DNA of 64,000 nucleotides from Flavobacterium notoginsengisoli (GTDB lineage: Bacteria; Bacteroidota; Bacteroidia; Flavobacteriales; Flavobacteriaceae), in contig NZ_JACHLB010000006.1 in assembly GCF_014207905.1 (NCBI RefSeq), positions 186,001-250,000 of the forward strand, written 5' to 3'. This document shows positions 16,579-25,870 of this stretch, piece by piece (position 1 is the first letter of the stretch; each line of letters opens with the position of its first letter). The position numbers and the translations under genes were made by a program. The notes beneath the pieces are model-generated. The model ran no database searches, was not told the DNA's origin, and saw only the letters and a list, made by a program, of their open reading frames with translations.

Positions 16579-16610
16579 AAAATCCTGCAAAATTGAATTT
16601 GCAGGATTTT
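16579..16610. terminator. Terminator of htpG
   Basis: AAAATCCTGCAAA (16579-16591) pairs with 16598-16610; long A- and T-runs flank it. It follows the htpG stop on the minus strand. Confidence 0.85.
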
Positions 16611-16632
16611 TGAAAGTATTCTGTATGAATGA

Positions 16633-18513
16633 TTATTTGATCATTTCAAAACTTCTTTTTACGAAAGCAGTTAAAGCTTCACCTTTTAATAAGTTTTGAG
16701 ATAATTTAGCTAAATCTAAAGCTTGTTTTACCAAATGTTCTTGGTGTGTCTTGTCTTCTGTATTTAAAATATTCGAAGCCAAATCAGAGTTTGTATTTAC
16801 AACCAAATTGTACATTTCTGGCATATTACCCATTCCGAACATTCCGCCGCCAGTTTGGCTCATTTCTTTCATTCTTCGCATAAATTCTGGTTGCGTAATA
16901 ATGAATGGAGCTGCTTGAGAATCCATAGCTTCCAATTGCACGCTGTATGCTTTAGGAATATAAGCCTCTAATGAAGTTTTTAAAGTTGCTTTTTCTTCTT
17001 CAGATAATTTAGAAATAGTGTTTTCGTCTTTTTTGATCAAATTATCAATGTGATCAGAGTCTACACGAACAAAAGTTACTCCAGCATTATCATTTTCAAT
17101 TTTCTGAATTAAATGCGAGATAATTGGAGAATCTAAAAGTAATACTTCGTAACCTTTATCTTTTGCAGCTTCAATATAAGAGTGCTGTGCATCTTTATTT
17201 CCGGCATAAAGAACAACCAATTTACCATCTTTATCAGTTTGGTTTTCTTTTAGTTTTTCTTTTAATTCTTCTAAAGTGAAATAAGTATTATCTACAGTTG
17301 GGTACAGAACAAATGCTCCTGCTTTTTCGTAGAATTTATCTTCAGAAAGCATTCCGTACTCTAAAACGATTTTAATATCGTTCCATTTTTCTTCAAAATC
17401 AGCACGGTTTTCATTGAATAATGCTTTCAGTTTATCTGCAACTTTACGAGTGATATAGTTAGAGATTTTCTTTACTGCACCATCTGCTTGTAAACCAGAA
17501 CGAGAAACATTTAATGGAATGTCTGGAGAATCGATAACACCTTTCAGCATAGTCAAAAATTCAGGTACAATTCCTTCTACGTTATCTGTAACATAAACTT
17601 GGTTTTGGTACAATTGAATTTTGTCCTTTTGGATTTGCATATCTGAACCCAATTTAGGGAAATACAAAATTCCAGTTAAGTTAAACGGATAATCTACATT
17701 TAAGTGAATATGGAATAATGGATCTTCAAATTGCATTGGATACAATTCTCTGTAGAAGTTTTTGTAATCTTCATCAGATAATTCAGAAGGCTGTTTTGTC
17801 CAAGCTGGATTTGGGTTATTGATGATATTGTCAGTTTCGACAGTTTCATTAATGTAATCTTCTGGAGCATCTTCTGGTTTAGGTAGCGTTTCTGTTCTAG
17901 TTCCAAATTTAATTGGAATAGGCATGAACTTGTTGTACTTGTTTAATAAACCGCTGATTTTAGAATCATCTAAGAATTCTAAAGAATCTTCAGCAATATG
18001 AAGAATGATTTCAGTTCCGCGTGAAGTTTTGTCAGCAGGTACTAAAGTAAATTCAGGACTTCCGTCACATGTCCAGTGTGCTGCCGGCTCGTCTTTGTAT
18101 GATTTTGTAATGATTTCAACTTTTTCAGCCACCATAAAAGCAGAGTAGAAACCAAGACCAAAGTGTCCGATAATTCCAGAATCTTTAGCAGAATCTTTGT
18201 ATTTATCTAAAAATTCTTCAGCTCCAGAAAAAGCAACCTGATTGATGTATTTTTCAACTTCATCAGCAGTCATACCTAAACCTTGGTCGATAATGTGGAT
18301 TTTTTTACCTTCTTTATCAACTTTTACTTCAATAATTGGGTTTCCGTATTCTACTTTAGCTTCGCCGATGCTAATAAGATGTTTTAATTTTAAAGTAGCA
18401 TCAGTACCATTAGAAACAAGCTCGCGCAAGAAAATTTCGTGGTCGCTGTATAAGAACTTTTTAATTAAGGGAAAAATGTTTTCTACTGAAACATTAATTT
18501 TACCTGTTGCCAT
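16633..18513 (-). CDS. htpG: Molecular chaperone HtpG (Hsp90)
   Basis: ATP-dependent cytosolic chaperone of 626 aa from the ATG at 18511-18513 (MATGKINVSVENIFP). The 12-residue extension to 18549 is not typical of the family. GHKL ATPase motifs are visible: ELVSNGTDA, IIDQGLGMT, IGHFGLGFYSAF and SRGTEIILH. The middle domain carries LPLNVSRSGLQ with the catalytic-loop arginine. The C-terminal dimerisation region ends QNLLKGEALTAFVKRSFEM. An internal glycine/methionine stretch TGGGMFGMGNMPEM occurs near the C-terminus. It has its own terminator and is probably heat-inducible, although no specific site is seen. Confidence 0.95.
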   Translation of the reverse strand: MATGKINVSVENIFPLIKKFLYSDHEIFLRELVSNGTDATLKLKHLISIGEAKVEYGNPIIEVKVDKEGKKIHIIDQGLGMTADEVEKYINQVAFSGAEEFLDKYKDSAKDSGIIGHFGLGFYSAFMVAEKVEIITKSYKDEPAAHWTCDGSPEFTLVPADKTSRGTEIILHIAEDSLEFLDDSKISGLLNKYNKFMPIPIKFGTRTETLPKPEDAPEDYINETVETDNIINNPNPAWTKQPSELSDEDYKNFYRELYPMQFEDPLFHIHLNVDYPFNLTGILYFPKLGSDMQIQKDKIQLYQNQVYVTDNVEGIVPEFLTMLKGVIDSPDIPLNVSRSGLQADGAVKKISNYITRKVADKLKALFNENRADFEEKWNDIKIVLEYGMLSEDKFYEKAGAFVLYPTVDNTYFTLEELKEKLKENQTDKDGKLVVLYAGNKDAQHSYIEAAKDKGYEVLLLDSPIISHLIQKIENDNAGVTFVRVDSDHIDNLIKKDENTISKLSEEEKATLKTSLEAYIPKAYSVQLEAMDSQAAPFIITQPEFMRRMKEMSQTGGGMFGMGNMPEMYNLVVNTNSDLASNILNTEDKTHQEHLVKQALDLAKLSQNLLKGEALTAFVKRSFEMIK

Positions 18514-18655
18514 ATTTTTTAATTTTTTATTTAATGTGATGATATTCATTTATTCAAATAGAATACCAATTGTTTTTTGGGTGACAAAATGTCTTAAATG
18601 TTAATTTTGAAAGAAAATAATTAGATTCTAAAACTGAACTTATTTCTACGAATCG

Positions 18656-18663
18656 TATATTTG
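18656..18663 (+). promoter_or_regulatory. -7 box of the lipocalin-like gene
   Basis: TATATTTG lies 51 nt upstream of the ATG at 18715. No TTG at the expected distance is seen. Confidence 0.5.
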
Positions 18664-18714
18664 TGGTATAATAATTGTTAAACTTGTAAGTATTAACTTA
18701 AAAAAATAAGCAAA

Positions 18715-19218
18715 ATGAAGAAGATAATTTTCATTTGTCTGATTTCCACGATGTTTTTTGCATGTAAATCAGCTTCGTCAACAACAGCTTCATCTGAAGC
18801 AACAACACTTTCAACTAAACTTGACAAGAAAACTCAAGTAGCCTTAAAAGGAAATTGGGTCCTGACCAATGTAACTTATCCAGGTTCAGATTATATAAAA
18901 GTAAATTCTTTTGATCTGGCAGATTCAAAATGTTTTATCGGAAGTACTTGGAGTTTTATTTCAAACAATAACAAGGGGACAATGGCTTTAACAGCGCCAA
19001 GTTGTACTTCATTTTCTTCGCCAATTGTTTGGAGTATCAATAGTCAAGGGATGTTTGTCCTTAAAATTCTTGATGCAGGAGAAAAAGCAAAAAAAGTAAG
19101 AGATGGTTATCTGCTTAGAGTTGCTGGTGTGACTGAAACTTCATTTCAGCTAATTGATAACATAAATGTTGGTGGTCAGGTAAAAGATGTGACGTACCAA
19201 TTTCAAAGAGCTAATTAA
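18715..19218 (+). CDS. Lipocalin-like lipoprotein
   Basis: A 167-aa lipoprotein (MKKIIFICLISTMFFAC, lipidated Cys17) with a serine/threonine-rich linker. A beta-barrel-like domain follows, opening with LKGNWVLTNVTYPGS, the GxW motif of bacterial lipocalin-like proteins, and containing two internal cysteines (DSKCFIG, APSCTSF) that could pair. It lies 19 bp before the OmpA-like lipoprotein gene on the same strand, so the two are probably cotranscribed. The ligand is unknown. Confidence 0.75.
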   Translation: MKKIIFICLISTMFFACKSASSTTASSEATTLSTKLDKKTQVALKGNWVLTNVTYPGSDYIKVNSFDLADSKCFIGSTWSFISNNNKGTMALTAPSCTSFSSPIVWSINSQGMFVLKILDAGEKAKKVRDGYLLRVAGVTETSFQLIDNINVGGQVKDVTYQFQRAN

Positions 19219-19237
19219 TATTTTAAAAGTATAAAAG

Positions 19238-19933
19238 ATGAAAAAGATAACTGTTTTAGGTTTATGTAGTTTATTGGTATTAACTAGTTTTTTTACTAGC
19301 TGTGATTCAGTAAAAAATGCAAATAATACTCAAAAAGGTGCCGGAATTGGTGCTGTTGCTGGAGGTGTAATTGGTGCTGTTTTAGGAAACAATATTGGCC
19401 GTGGAGGAAATGCTGCTCTAGGTGCCGCAATTGGTGCTGCCGTAGGTGGTGGAACTGGTGCGCTTATTGGTAACAAAATGGACAAACAAGCTCGTGAAAT
19501 CGATCAGGCTTTACCAGGTGCTTCTGTAGAAAGAGTTGGAGAAGGTATTCACTTAACATTGAATGAAAATTCAGTTCGTTTTGATACTAACAAATCTACT
19601 TTGACTTCGACTGCAAAAGCTAATTTAGATAAATTGGTTCCAGTATTTAATGAATATGGAGATACTGATATTCAAATTTTCGGATACACTGATAACACAG
19701 GAAAACCAGAATATAACTTGACACTTTCTGGACAGAGAGCTGCTTCTGTTCAGGCATATTTAGTTGCTAAAGGATTAAAATCTAGCCGTTTCAAAACTTC
19801 AGGTTTAGGAATTGCTGATCCTATTGCAACAAATGATACTCCAGAAGGAAGAGCACAAAACCGTCGTGTTGAATTCTCAATTACAGCAAACGACAAAATG
19901 GTAAATGACGCTAAAGCAGAAGCTGGAAAATAA
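19238..19933 (+). CDS. OmpA-family lipoprotein with glycine-zipper (YiaD/Pal-like)
   Basis: A 231-aa lipoprotein (signal ending LTSFFTSC, lipidated Cys22). A long glycine-zipper stretch, alternating G and A with GAVAGGVIGAVLG and GAAIGAAVGGGTGALIG, covers about residues 33-80. The C-terminal OmpA domain binds peptidoglycan: VRFDTNKSTL, IQIFGYTDNTG and LSGQRAASVQAYL, ending RAQNRRVEFSI. It likely anchors the outer membrane to the wall. It shares a transcript with the lipocalin-like gene and is followed by a strong terminator. Confidence 0.9.
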   Translation: MKKITVLGLCSLLVLTSFFTSCDSVKNANNTQKGAGIGAVAGGVIGAVLGNNIGRGGNAALGAAIGAAVGGGTGALIGNKMDKQAREIDQALPGASVERVGEGIHLTLNENSVRFDTNKSTLTSTAKANLDKLVPVFNEYGDTDIQIFGYTDNTGKPEYNLTLSGQRAASVQAYLVAKGLKSSRFKTSGLGIADPIATNDTPEGRAQNRRVEFSITANDKMVNDAKAEAGK

Positions 19934-19954
19934 TTTCAAAACAAAATAAAATAT

Positions 19955-19990
19955 AAAAAAAGCTGTTTCATAATTGGAGCAGCTTTTTTT
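19955..19990 (+). terminator. Terminator of the OmpA-like gene
   Basis: AAAAAAAGCTG (19955-19965) pairs with CAGCTTTTTTT (19980-19990) across a 14-nt loop. Confidence 0.8.
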
Positions 19991-20039
19991 TGACATTAGA
20001 AATTAAACATTGTAAATTTGACCTCTCATATTACAACTC

Positions 20040-20993
20040 ATGCTTGACATTCAAAATATATCTTTTTCATATACAGATAATACTCCAGTTATCAAAGACG
20101 TCTCTTTTACCATTAACAAAGGTGAAAATATTGCTATTATAGGAGAAAGCGGTTGCGGAAAAAGTACACTTCTTAAACTTATCTATGGTTTGTACGATTT
20201 AGACGAAGGAAAAATCTTTTACGGAGATAAGCCTATTTTAGGCCCAAAGTTCAATTTGATTCCTGGAATGCCTTATATGAAATATCTAGCTCAGGACTTT
20301 GATTTGTCTCCATATGAAACTGTAGCAGAAAATGTTGGTAAATTTCTTTCGAATGGTTTTGCCAATATGAAAAAATTGCGTGTTCAGGAACTGTTGGAAA
20401 TGGTCGAGATGGAGCAGTTTTCTAATGTAAAAACAAAATTTTTAAGTGGAGGACAACAGCAAAGAGTGGCGCTGGTTAGAGTTTTGGCTTTAGAACCAGA
20501 AGTTATTTTACTAGACGAACCGTTTAGTCAGATTGATGCTTTTAGAAAAAATGCTTTGCGCCGAAATTTATTCCGTTATTTAAAACAAAAAGGAATTACC
20601 TGTATAATAGCTACTCATGACAGCACAGATGCTTTGTCTTTTGCAGATGAAGCTATTGTAATGCGTCATGGCGAAGTCATAAAAAAAGGTAATCCAACTA
20701 AGATATATGAAGATCCGCAGATAAAATATGTGGCTTCTCTTTTTGGTGAAGTGAATGAGGTGGCAACACATTTATTGCTGCCGTATGAAGATGAAACACA
20801 TAAAACATTGGTTTATCCGCATCAGTTTAAAATGGTCTCAGAATCTAGATTGAAAGTGAAAATTAGAAGAACCTATTTTAGAGGAAGTCATTTTTTGATT
20901 GAAACGGTTCATAAAAGACAATTGATTTTCTTTGAAAGTGAAATCGATCTGCCATTAGAACAAGAAGTGTTTCTAGTTTTAAATTATTTATAA
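20040..20993 (+). CDS. ABC transporter ATP-binding protein with TOBE-like tail (orphan)
   Basis: A 317-aa ATPase. Walker A is GESGCGKST, the Q-loop lies in YLAQDFDLSP, the signature is LSGGQQQR, Walker B is VILLDEPF and the switch His is in IATHD. Residues about 235-317 form a beta-rich extension like the TOBE domain of importer ATPases of the CysA/PotA/FbpC group. No permease or binding-protein gene lies nearby, so it must work with subunits encoded elsewhere. The family predicts import of an anion, polyamine or iron, but the substrate cannot be told. A foldback repeat follows the stop. Confidence 0.85.
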   Translation: MLDIQNISFSYTDNTPVIKDVSFTINKGENIAIIGESGCGKSTLLKLIYGLYDLDEGKIFYGDKPILGPKFNLIPGMPYMKYLAQDFDLSPYETVAENVGKFLSNGFANMKKLRVQELLEMVEMEQFSNVKTKFLSGGQQQRVALVRVLALEPEVILLDEPFSQIDAFRKNALRRNLFRYLKQKGITCIIATHDSTDALSFADEAIVMRHGEVIKKGNPTKIYEDPQIKYVASLFGEVNEVATHLLLPYEDETHKTLVYPHQFKMVSESRLKVKIRRTYFRGSHFLIETVHKRQLIFFESEIDLPLEQEVFLVLNYL

Positions 20994-21001
20994 AGACAAA
21001 A

Positions 21002-21200
21002 CCTGTAGGGTATAAAAATATTCCGTAGGAATATCTCGTTGGAAGAATAAAGTATTATCGTATATTTTGTGTCCTGTAGGGACACTTGATTTTCTAAACG
21101 AATAACAATCTAGCTCACCAATCAAACGTTACTATGGAATGTGTAATAACTCTAATCCAAATTTAATTCTACCAACGAAACATTCCTACGGAATGATTCT
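21002..21200. repeat. Foldback element with ATTCCGTAGGAAT ends (REP-like)
   Basis: A left arm at 21020-21049 and a right arm at 21166-21194 are near-complementary over about 28 nt; both contain the palindrome ATTCCGTAGGAAT. Inside lies a small hairpin GTGTCC-TGTAG-GGACAC (21069-21085), and CCTGTAGGG occurs at 21002 and 21073. There is no ORF. The layout resembles the paired palindromes mobilised by Y1-type REP-associated transposases, but no such gene is in the window. Confidence 0.65.
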
Positions 21201-21222
21201 GTTCAATAGAAAATATATTAAA

Positions 21223-21267
21223 AAAAAGAAACCCGATTGATTTCTAAAATCTGTCGGGTTTCTTTTT
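21223..21267. terminator. Terminator shared by the S9 peptidase gene and the upstream region
   Basis: AAAAAGAAACCCGA (21223-21236) pairs exactly with 21254-21267. T-runs on both strands make it bidirectional between convergent genes. Confidence 0.85.
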
Positions 21268-21282
21268 AATAATTGATGAGAA

Positions 21283-23694
21283 TTAATTTTTCAAATACTT
21301 TTCTAGGAACTGATCTTGTTCCCAAAGTAAGTGAAGAATATTTTCTTTAGCAGCATAACCGTGAGATTCTTTTGGAAGAATAACCATTCTTGCTGGCGCT
21401 CCTAATCCTTTTAAGGCTTGAAAGTATCTTTCTGTCTGCAAAGTAAAAGTTCCTGGATTATTATCTGCTTCACCATGAACCAGTAAAATTGGCGTTTTCA
21501 TTTTGTCAGCATTCATAAAAGGAGACATTGCGTTGTAAACTTCTGGAACTTCCCAATAATTTCTTTGCTCTGTCTGAAATCCGAATGGAGTTAAAGTTCT
21601 ATTATAAGCACCGCTTCTTGCAATTCCGCACGCAAAAAGATTAGAGTGCGTTAATAAATTGGCAGTCATAAATGCTCCGTATGAGTGACCTCCAACAGCT
21701 ACTTTTTTACGGTTAATGTATCCTAAAGCATCAACTGCATCAATTGCAGCAGCAGCGTTGTCTACTAATTGAGAAATAAAGTTGTCGTTTGGTTCTGTTG
21801 TTCCTTCTCCAATAATTGGGAAAGCAGCATCATCTAAAACCACATATCCTTTTGTTACCCAATATATAAATGAAACATAGCTAGGAAATGTGAATTCATT
21901 AGAATTTTGAGTCGATTGCGAAGCACTATTTCTGTCTTTATATTCTGCTGGATAAGCCCAGATTAATAAAGGCAATTTTTCTTTTTTAGCTTTATCATAA
22001 CCAGCAGGAAGATATAAAGTTCCTGAAAGTTCTAAACCGTCTTTACGTTTGTATTTTATAACTTCTTTTTCGACATTTTTAATGCTTTCGAAAGGGTTTT
22101 TAAAATCAGTAATTTGGGTTAAGCTGTTTTGTTTTTTTATATTTCTAAAATAGTAATTAGGATATTCGGTTTTAGATTGAATCTGTACCAAAATTTTTCC
22201 AGACTTAAAATCTTCAATTTCATAAATATCTTCTTTTTTATCTTTATAAGGAGAAGTATAAATACGTTTTGATTTTAAAGATTCTAGATTGAATTCATCA
22301 ACAAAAGGAAATTGTCCGTTTTTTGTGTAACCTTCTCCAATTCTGTAAAGATTGTTTTTTTCAATAGCTAAAACATATTTGTTGTAAGCATTTTTCTTTG
22401 TTTCAAAAACTCCAGGATCTGAATAAGCATCTTGCGAATTTCGATCTGTAATTAATTTTGGTTGTTGACTCGGATTTGAAGGATTTATCAAATAAGTTTT
22501 AGTATTTCTTGTATCGTACCATTCATCAGATACTACAGCCAAATTATCATTCCCCCAAATAATATCACTGAAACGTTGAGGTGTTTTTACCAATGATGTA
22601 GCATCTTTGTCAAAAGGAGCTTCCCAAAGGAAAACTTCATCTCTAAAATCTACTTTTTTAGCTGGATCACCTTCATCTAAAGCTACTGCATAAGATAATG
22701 TTGCTGGTTTGTCATTTCTCCAAGCCATTTCTCTTTTTCCTTTACGAACAGCCATAAAACCTTTTGGCATGATTTCGTTTAGCGGAATTTCGTTTACGGT
22801 TTTAATTTCTTTACCACTTATATTGTATACAATGGTTTTTGATGGAAATCTATTTAACGGAACAACATAAGAAAATGGTTTTTGAATCGTAGTCAGCATG
22901 ATATAATTTCCATCAGGAGAAATTCTTTCTCCAGCAAACATGGCTGCTTCTTTAAATAAAACGGCATCACCATTTAATTTTACTTTATATAATTCCGAAG
23001 TTATGCTGTTTTCAAAATTTGCTTCGTCATTTTTGTTTTTCAGCATATCAGGATACGTTCTGTTTTGCGATTTTTCTCCTGATGTATTTGAAATAATCGG
23101 ACCCGTTGGTAAATCCTTTTTTGAATCTAAAAGTGCCGGTCTGTTTTTTGGAAGCATTTTAACTAAAATGGTTTCATTGTCTAAAAACCAGTTAAACGGA
23201 TTTCCAAGATTGGCATTTACATTTGCTTCTGTAAGTTTTGTAGCTTGCGCTGATGCGACATCTAAAACCCAAAGTTCTACACCAGAAGTAGCAGTATGAG
23301 AAAAAAGGATTTTTTTATCGTTTGGTGACCAAAGAATGTTAGCAATTTTAGGACTTTCAGGAAGACCTTTTACCTGAACCTCTTCTTTACCGCTAATTTT
23401 TCTCAGTTTAAGATTGGTTACATAAGTTACGGTGCTAGAAATATTAGTAACGGGATTAATTCTCAAACCTGCTAAACGAACTTCATCCTGATTTAAATCA
23501 TCAAGAGTTTTATATGTATTTCGATAAGTTAGCAGCATATTTTCCTTTTTCGTATCCATCAATACAGATGGAGGTCTCTGGTAGTCTGCTAAATCTAAAA
23601 TGCTTTTAGAAGGTTTTTGATAAGTTAGATTCTCTTGTGCATAAGAGAAAAAGCTTATGTTTAAAAATAAGAATAGCGTAACCTTTAATTTCAT
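21283..23694 (-). CDS. Exported S9-family serine peptidase (prolyl-oligopeptidase/glutamyl-endopeptidase-like)
   Basis: An 803-aa secreted peptidase. A signal peptide (MKLKVTLFLFLNISFFSYAQ) is followed by a long beta-propeller region (about residues 80-560), with repeated strands such as KILFSHTATSGVELWVLD. The C-terminal alpha/beta hydrolase domain has nucleophile Ser671 in GGHSYGAF, Asp744 in LVHGEADN and His778 in KESHGYA. This arrangement and length fit the periplasmic S9D-type enzymes of Bacteroidota. It is monocistronic and probably degrades peptides in the periplasm. Confidence 0.9.
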   Translation of the reverse strand: MKLKVTLFLFLNISFFSYAQENLTYQKPSKSILDLADYQRPPSVLMDTKKENMLLTYRNTYKTLDDLNQDEVRLAGLRINPVTNISSTVTYVTNLKLRKISGKEEVQVKGLPESPKIANILWSPNDKKILFSHTATSGVELWVLDVASAQATKLTEANVNANLGNPFNWFLDNETILVKMLPKNRPALLDSKKDLPTGPIISNTSGEKSQNRTYPDMLKNKNDEANFENSITSELYKVKLNGDAVLFKEAAMFAGERISPDGNYIMLTTIQKPFSYVVPLNRFPSKTIVYNISGKEIKTVNEIPLNEIMPKGFMAVRKGKREMAWRNDKPATLSYAVALDEGDPAKKVDFRDEVFLWEAPFDKDATSLVKTPQRFSDIIWGNDNLAVVSDEWYDTRNTKTYLINPSNPSQQPKLITDRNSQDAYSDPGVFETKKNAYNKYVLAIEKNNLYRIGEGYTKNGQFPFVDEFNLESLKSKRIYTSPYKDKKEDIYEIEDFKSGKILVQIQSKTEYPNYYFRNIKKQNSLTQITDFKNPFESIKNVEKEVIKYKRKDGLELSGTLYLPAGYDKAKKEKLPLLIWAYPAEYKDRNSASQSTQNSNEFTFPSYVSFIYWVTKGYVVLDDAAFPIIGEGTTEPNDNFISQLVDNAAAAIDAVDALGYINRKKVAVGGHSYGAFMTANLLTHSNLFACGIARSGAYNRTLTPFGFQTEQRNYWEVPEVYNAMSPFMNADKMKTPILLVHGEADNNPGTFTLQTERYFQALKGLGAPARMVILPKESHGYAAKENILHLLWEQDQFLEKYLKN

Positions 23695-23889
23695 AATTTG
23701 AATTTTAGTGGTTTATAAATGGGATTCAAAATGTTTGACTAAGATACTTTCATCTTGTTACATTTTATATCTGATTTTAAATTTTTTTCAGTTTTTGTAA
23801 CAGAAAGCTGTTTTTTCAAAAAGCAAATGATAGTATCTGGCTTTATTATTAGAATATATTAAATTGCTAATTACGAAAAAAATAGTATT

Positions 23890-23924
23890 TTGTATACGTA
23901 TATTTTAAAGTATGCGTAAATTTG
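23890..23924 (+). promoter_or_regulatory. Candidate promoter of fabH
   Basis: TTG at 23890-23892 and TAAATTTG at 23917-23924 (24-bp spacer, slightly long) lie 32 nt before the start. The 10-bp palindrome TATACGTATA sits between them and could be a protein site. Confidence 0.5.
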
Positions 23925-23955
23925 CATTCCAATTTTTAATAAATAATAATAGAAT

Positions 23956-24963
23956 ATGTATCATTCAAAAATAGCTGGTTTAGGATATTATGTTCCTTCT
24001 AATGTAGTGACTAATGATGATTTGTCTAAGATAATGGATACTAATGACGAATGGATTCAGGAAAGAACTGGAATTCAGGAGAGAAGACACATTATTCGTG
24101 GAGAAGACACTACAACTTCAATGGGAGTAAAAGCAGCTAAAATTGCAATCGAGCGTTCTGGTATCGCCAAAGAAGATATTGATTTTGTAGTTTTTGCTAC
24201 ATTAAGTCCAGATTATTATTTTCCAGGTCCAGGAGTTTTGGTTCAAAGAGATTTAGGTCTTAGAACTGTTGGAGCTTTAGATGTTAGAAATCAATGTTCA
24301 GGATTTGTTTATGCAATTTCTGTGGCAGATCAATATATAAAAACCGGAATGTATAAAAATATTTTGGTAATTGGTTCAGAAGTTCATTCTACAGGATTAG
24401 ATATGACAACACGCGGACGCGGTGTTTCGGTAATTTTTGGAGATGGAGCAGGAGCAGCGATTTTAAGCCGTGAAGAAGATTTAACAAAAGGAATTCTGTC
24501 AACACACTTGCATTCTGAAGGAGAACATGCTGAAGAATTAGCTTTGCAGGCACCGGGAATGGGAGCACGTTGGGTAACAGATATTATTGCAGACAATGAT
24601 CCGAATGATGAAAGTTATTATCCTTATATGAATGGACAATTTGTATTTAAAAATGCAGTTGTACGTTTTGCAGAAGTAATTAATGAAGGATTGGAAGCAA
24701 ACGGTCTTCAAGTTTCAGATATTGATATGTTAATTCCGCATCAGGCCAATTTGAGAATTTCGCAATTCATTCAAAATAAATTCAAATTGACAGATGATCA
24801 AGTGCATAATAATATTCAAAAGTACGGAAACACAACGGCAGCATCTATTCCGATTGCTTTGACAGAAGCTTGGGAACAAGGAAAAATCAAATCTGGAGAT
24901 ACTGTAGTTTTAGCGGCCTTCGGTAGTGGATTTACTTGGGCAAGTGCTATTATTAAATGGTAA
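23956..24963 (+). CDS. fabH: 3-oxoacyl-ACP synthase III (FabH/KAS III)
   Basis: Condenses a starter acyl-CoA with malonyl-ACP. The 335-aa thiolase-fold protein has the catalytic triad in place: Cys114 in VRNQCSGFVYA, His in LIPHQANLRI and Asn in KYGNTTAASIP. The start-specific DEWIQERTGIQERR is standard. The usual plsX or rpmF neighbours are missing, so this may be one of several KAS III copies and could serve a special starter unit. It has its own promoter, and a terminator lies after it. Confidence 0.92.
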   Translation: MYHSKIAGLGYYVPSNVVTNDDLSKIMDTNDEWIQERTGIQERRHIIRGEDTTTSMGVKAAKIAIERSGIAKEDIDFVVFATLSPDYYFPGPGVLVQRDLGLRTVGALDVRNQCSGFVYAISVADQYIKTGMYKNILVIGSEVHSTGLDMTTRGRGVSVIFGDGAGAAILSREEDLTKGILSTHLHSEGEHAEELALQAPGMGARWVTDIIADNDPNDESYYPYMNGQFVFKNAVVRFAEVINEGLEANGLQVSDIDMLIPHQANLRISQFIQNKFKLTDDQVHNNIQKYGNTTAASIPIALTEAWEQGKIKSGDTVVLAAFGSGFTWASAIIKW

Positions 24964-24990
24964 AATAATCATCTTACATTATATTTTTTT

Positions 24991-25021
24991 AAAACCTGCT
25001 TCATCTTTCGAAGCAGGTTTT
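24991..25021 (+). terminator. Terminator of fabH
   Basis: AAAACCTGCTTC (24991-25002) pairs exactly with 25010-25021 around a 7-nt loop, then T-run. Confidence 0.88.
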
Positions 25022-25100
25022 TTTATACTTTAGTGTTGGAATTTAAAATGCACAACTTTGTCTTTTTAAAAGGACAAAACAGAAGAAATTATTTTATTAA

Positions 25101-25772
25101 ATGAAAAAAAATCAACTCGAAATAGCTTGCTTTAATTATGAGTCTGCGATTATTGCACAGGAAAATGGTGCAGATAGAATTGAATTATGTGAAAACATGA
25201 AACTGGGAGGGACAACACCAAATTCTATTTTGGTGGTTAAAGTCCGCGAAAGCGTAAATATTAAAATGCATGTTATTATTAGACCTCGCGGAGGAGATTT
25301 TGTTTATTCTGATGAAGAGCTTACAGAAATGAAACAAGATATTAAGCAATTTAAAAAATTGGGAGTTGATGGTTTTGTTTTCGGAATCTTAAAAGAAAAT
25401 GGAAAAGTAAACAAAAAGCAAAATAAAGAGTTGGTGCATTTAGCACATCCATTATCTTGCACATTTCATCGTGCGTTTGATGTGGTTAAAAATCCGGAAA
25501 AATCATTGGAAGCGGTTATCGATTGTGGTTTTAAAACGATTTTGACTTCTGGTCAAGGTATAAATGTTGAAGAAGGAATTTTGGCTCTGGAAAGACTTCA
25601 AGAATTGGCTGGAGATCGAATTGAAATTATGCCAGGTGGAGGTTTGAGATCTTCAAATATAAAGCTGTTACAAGAAAAATTAGATCTCACTTTTTATCAT
25701 TCATCAGCGATAACAAACAATACAGAAATTGCAAATCCTGAAGAAATTAAGGAAATCCGCAATTTTTTATAA
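25101..25772 (+). CDS. cutC: CutC-family protein
   Basis: A 223-aa TIM-barrel-like protein of the CutC family, historically linked to copper homeostasis although its biochemical activity is unsettled. Conserved patterns are LEIACFNYESAIIAQENGADRIELC near the start, GGTTPN, VIIRPRGGDFVYS, DGFVFG, TFHRAFDV, TSGQ and MPGGG. Length is normal for the family. It is cytoplasmic, with a terminator after it and no metal-related neighbours. Confidence 0.9.
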   Translation: MKKNQLEIACFNYESAIIAQENGADRIELCENMKLGGTTPNSILVVKVRESVNIKMHVIIRPRGGDFVYSDEELTEMKQDIKQFKKLGVDGFVFGILKENGKVNKKQNKELVHLAHPLSCTFHRAFDVVKNPEKSLEAVIDCGFKTILTSGQGINVEEGILALERLQELAGDRIEIMPGGGLRSSNIKLLQEKLDLTFYHSSAITNNTEIANPEEIKEIRNFL

Positions 25773-25787
25773 ACTTGTAAAAATAAA

Positions 25788-25818
25788 AAAAGTCTGGAGT
25801 TGGCATCTCCAGACTTTT
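25788..25818. terminator. Bidirectional terminator between cutC and TonB-dependent receptor
   Basis: AAAAGTCTGGAG (25788-25799) pairs with 25807-25818 and has T-runs on both strands. Confidence 0.88.
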
Positions 25819-25870
25819 CTTCTACAAAAAATTATTCTAAAATTATTAAAAAATTCTTGCAATAAGACGA

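Noticed and set aside
18514..18549. Upstream ATG for htpG
   Set aside because: The added 12 residues are not typical of HtpG; MATGKINVS is the usual beginning.
21002..21200. Insertion sequence
   Set aside because: No transposase ORF on either strand; only a small foldback of about 200 bp.
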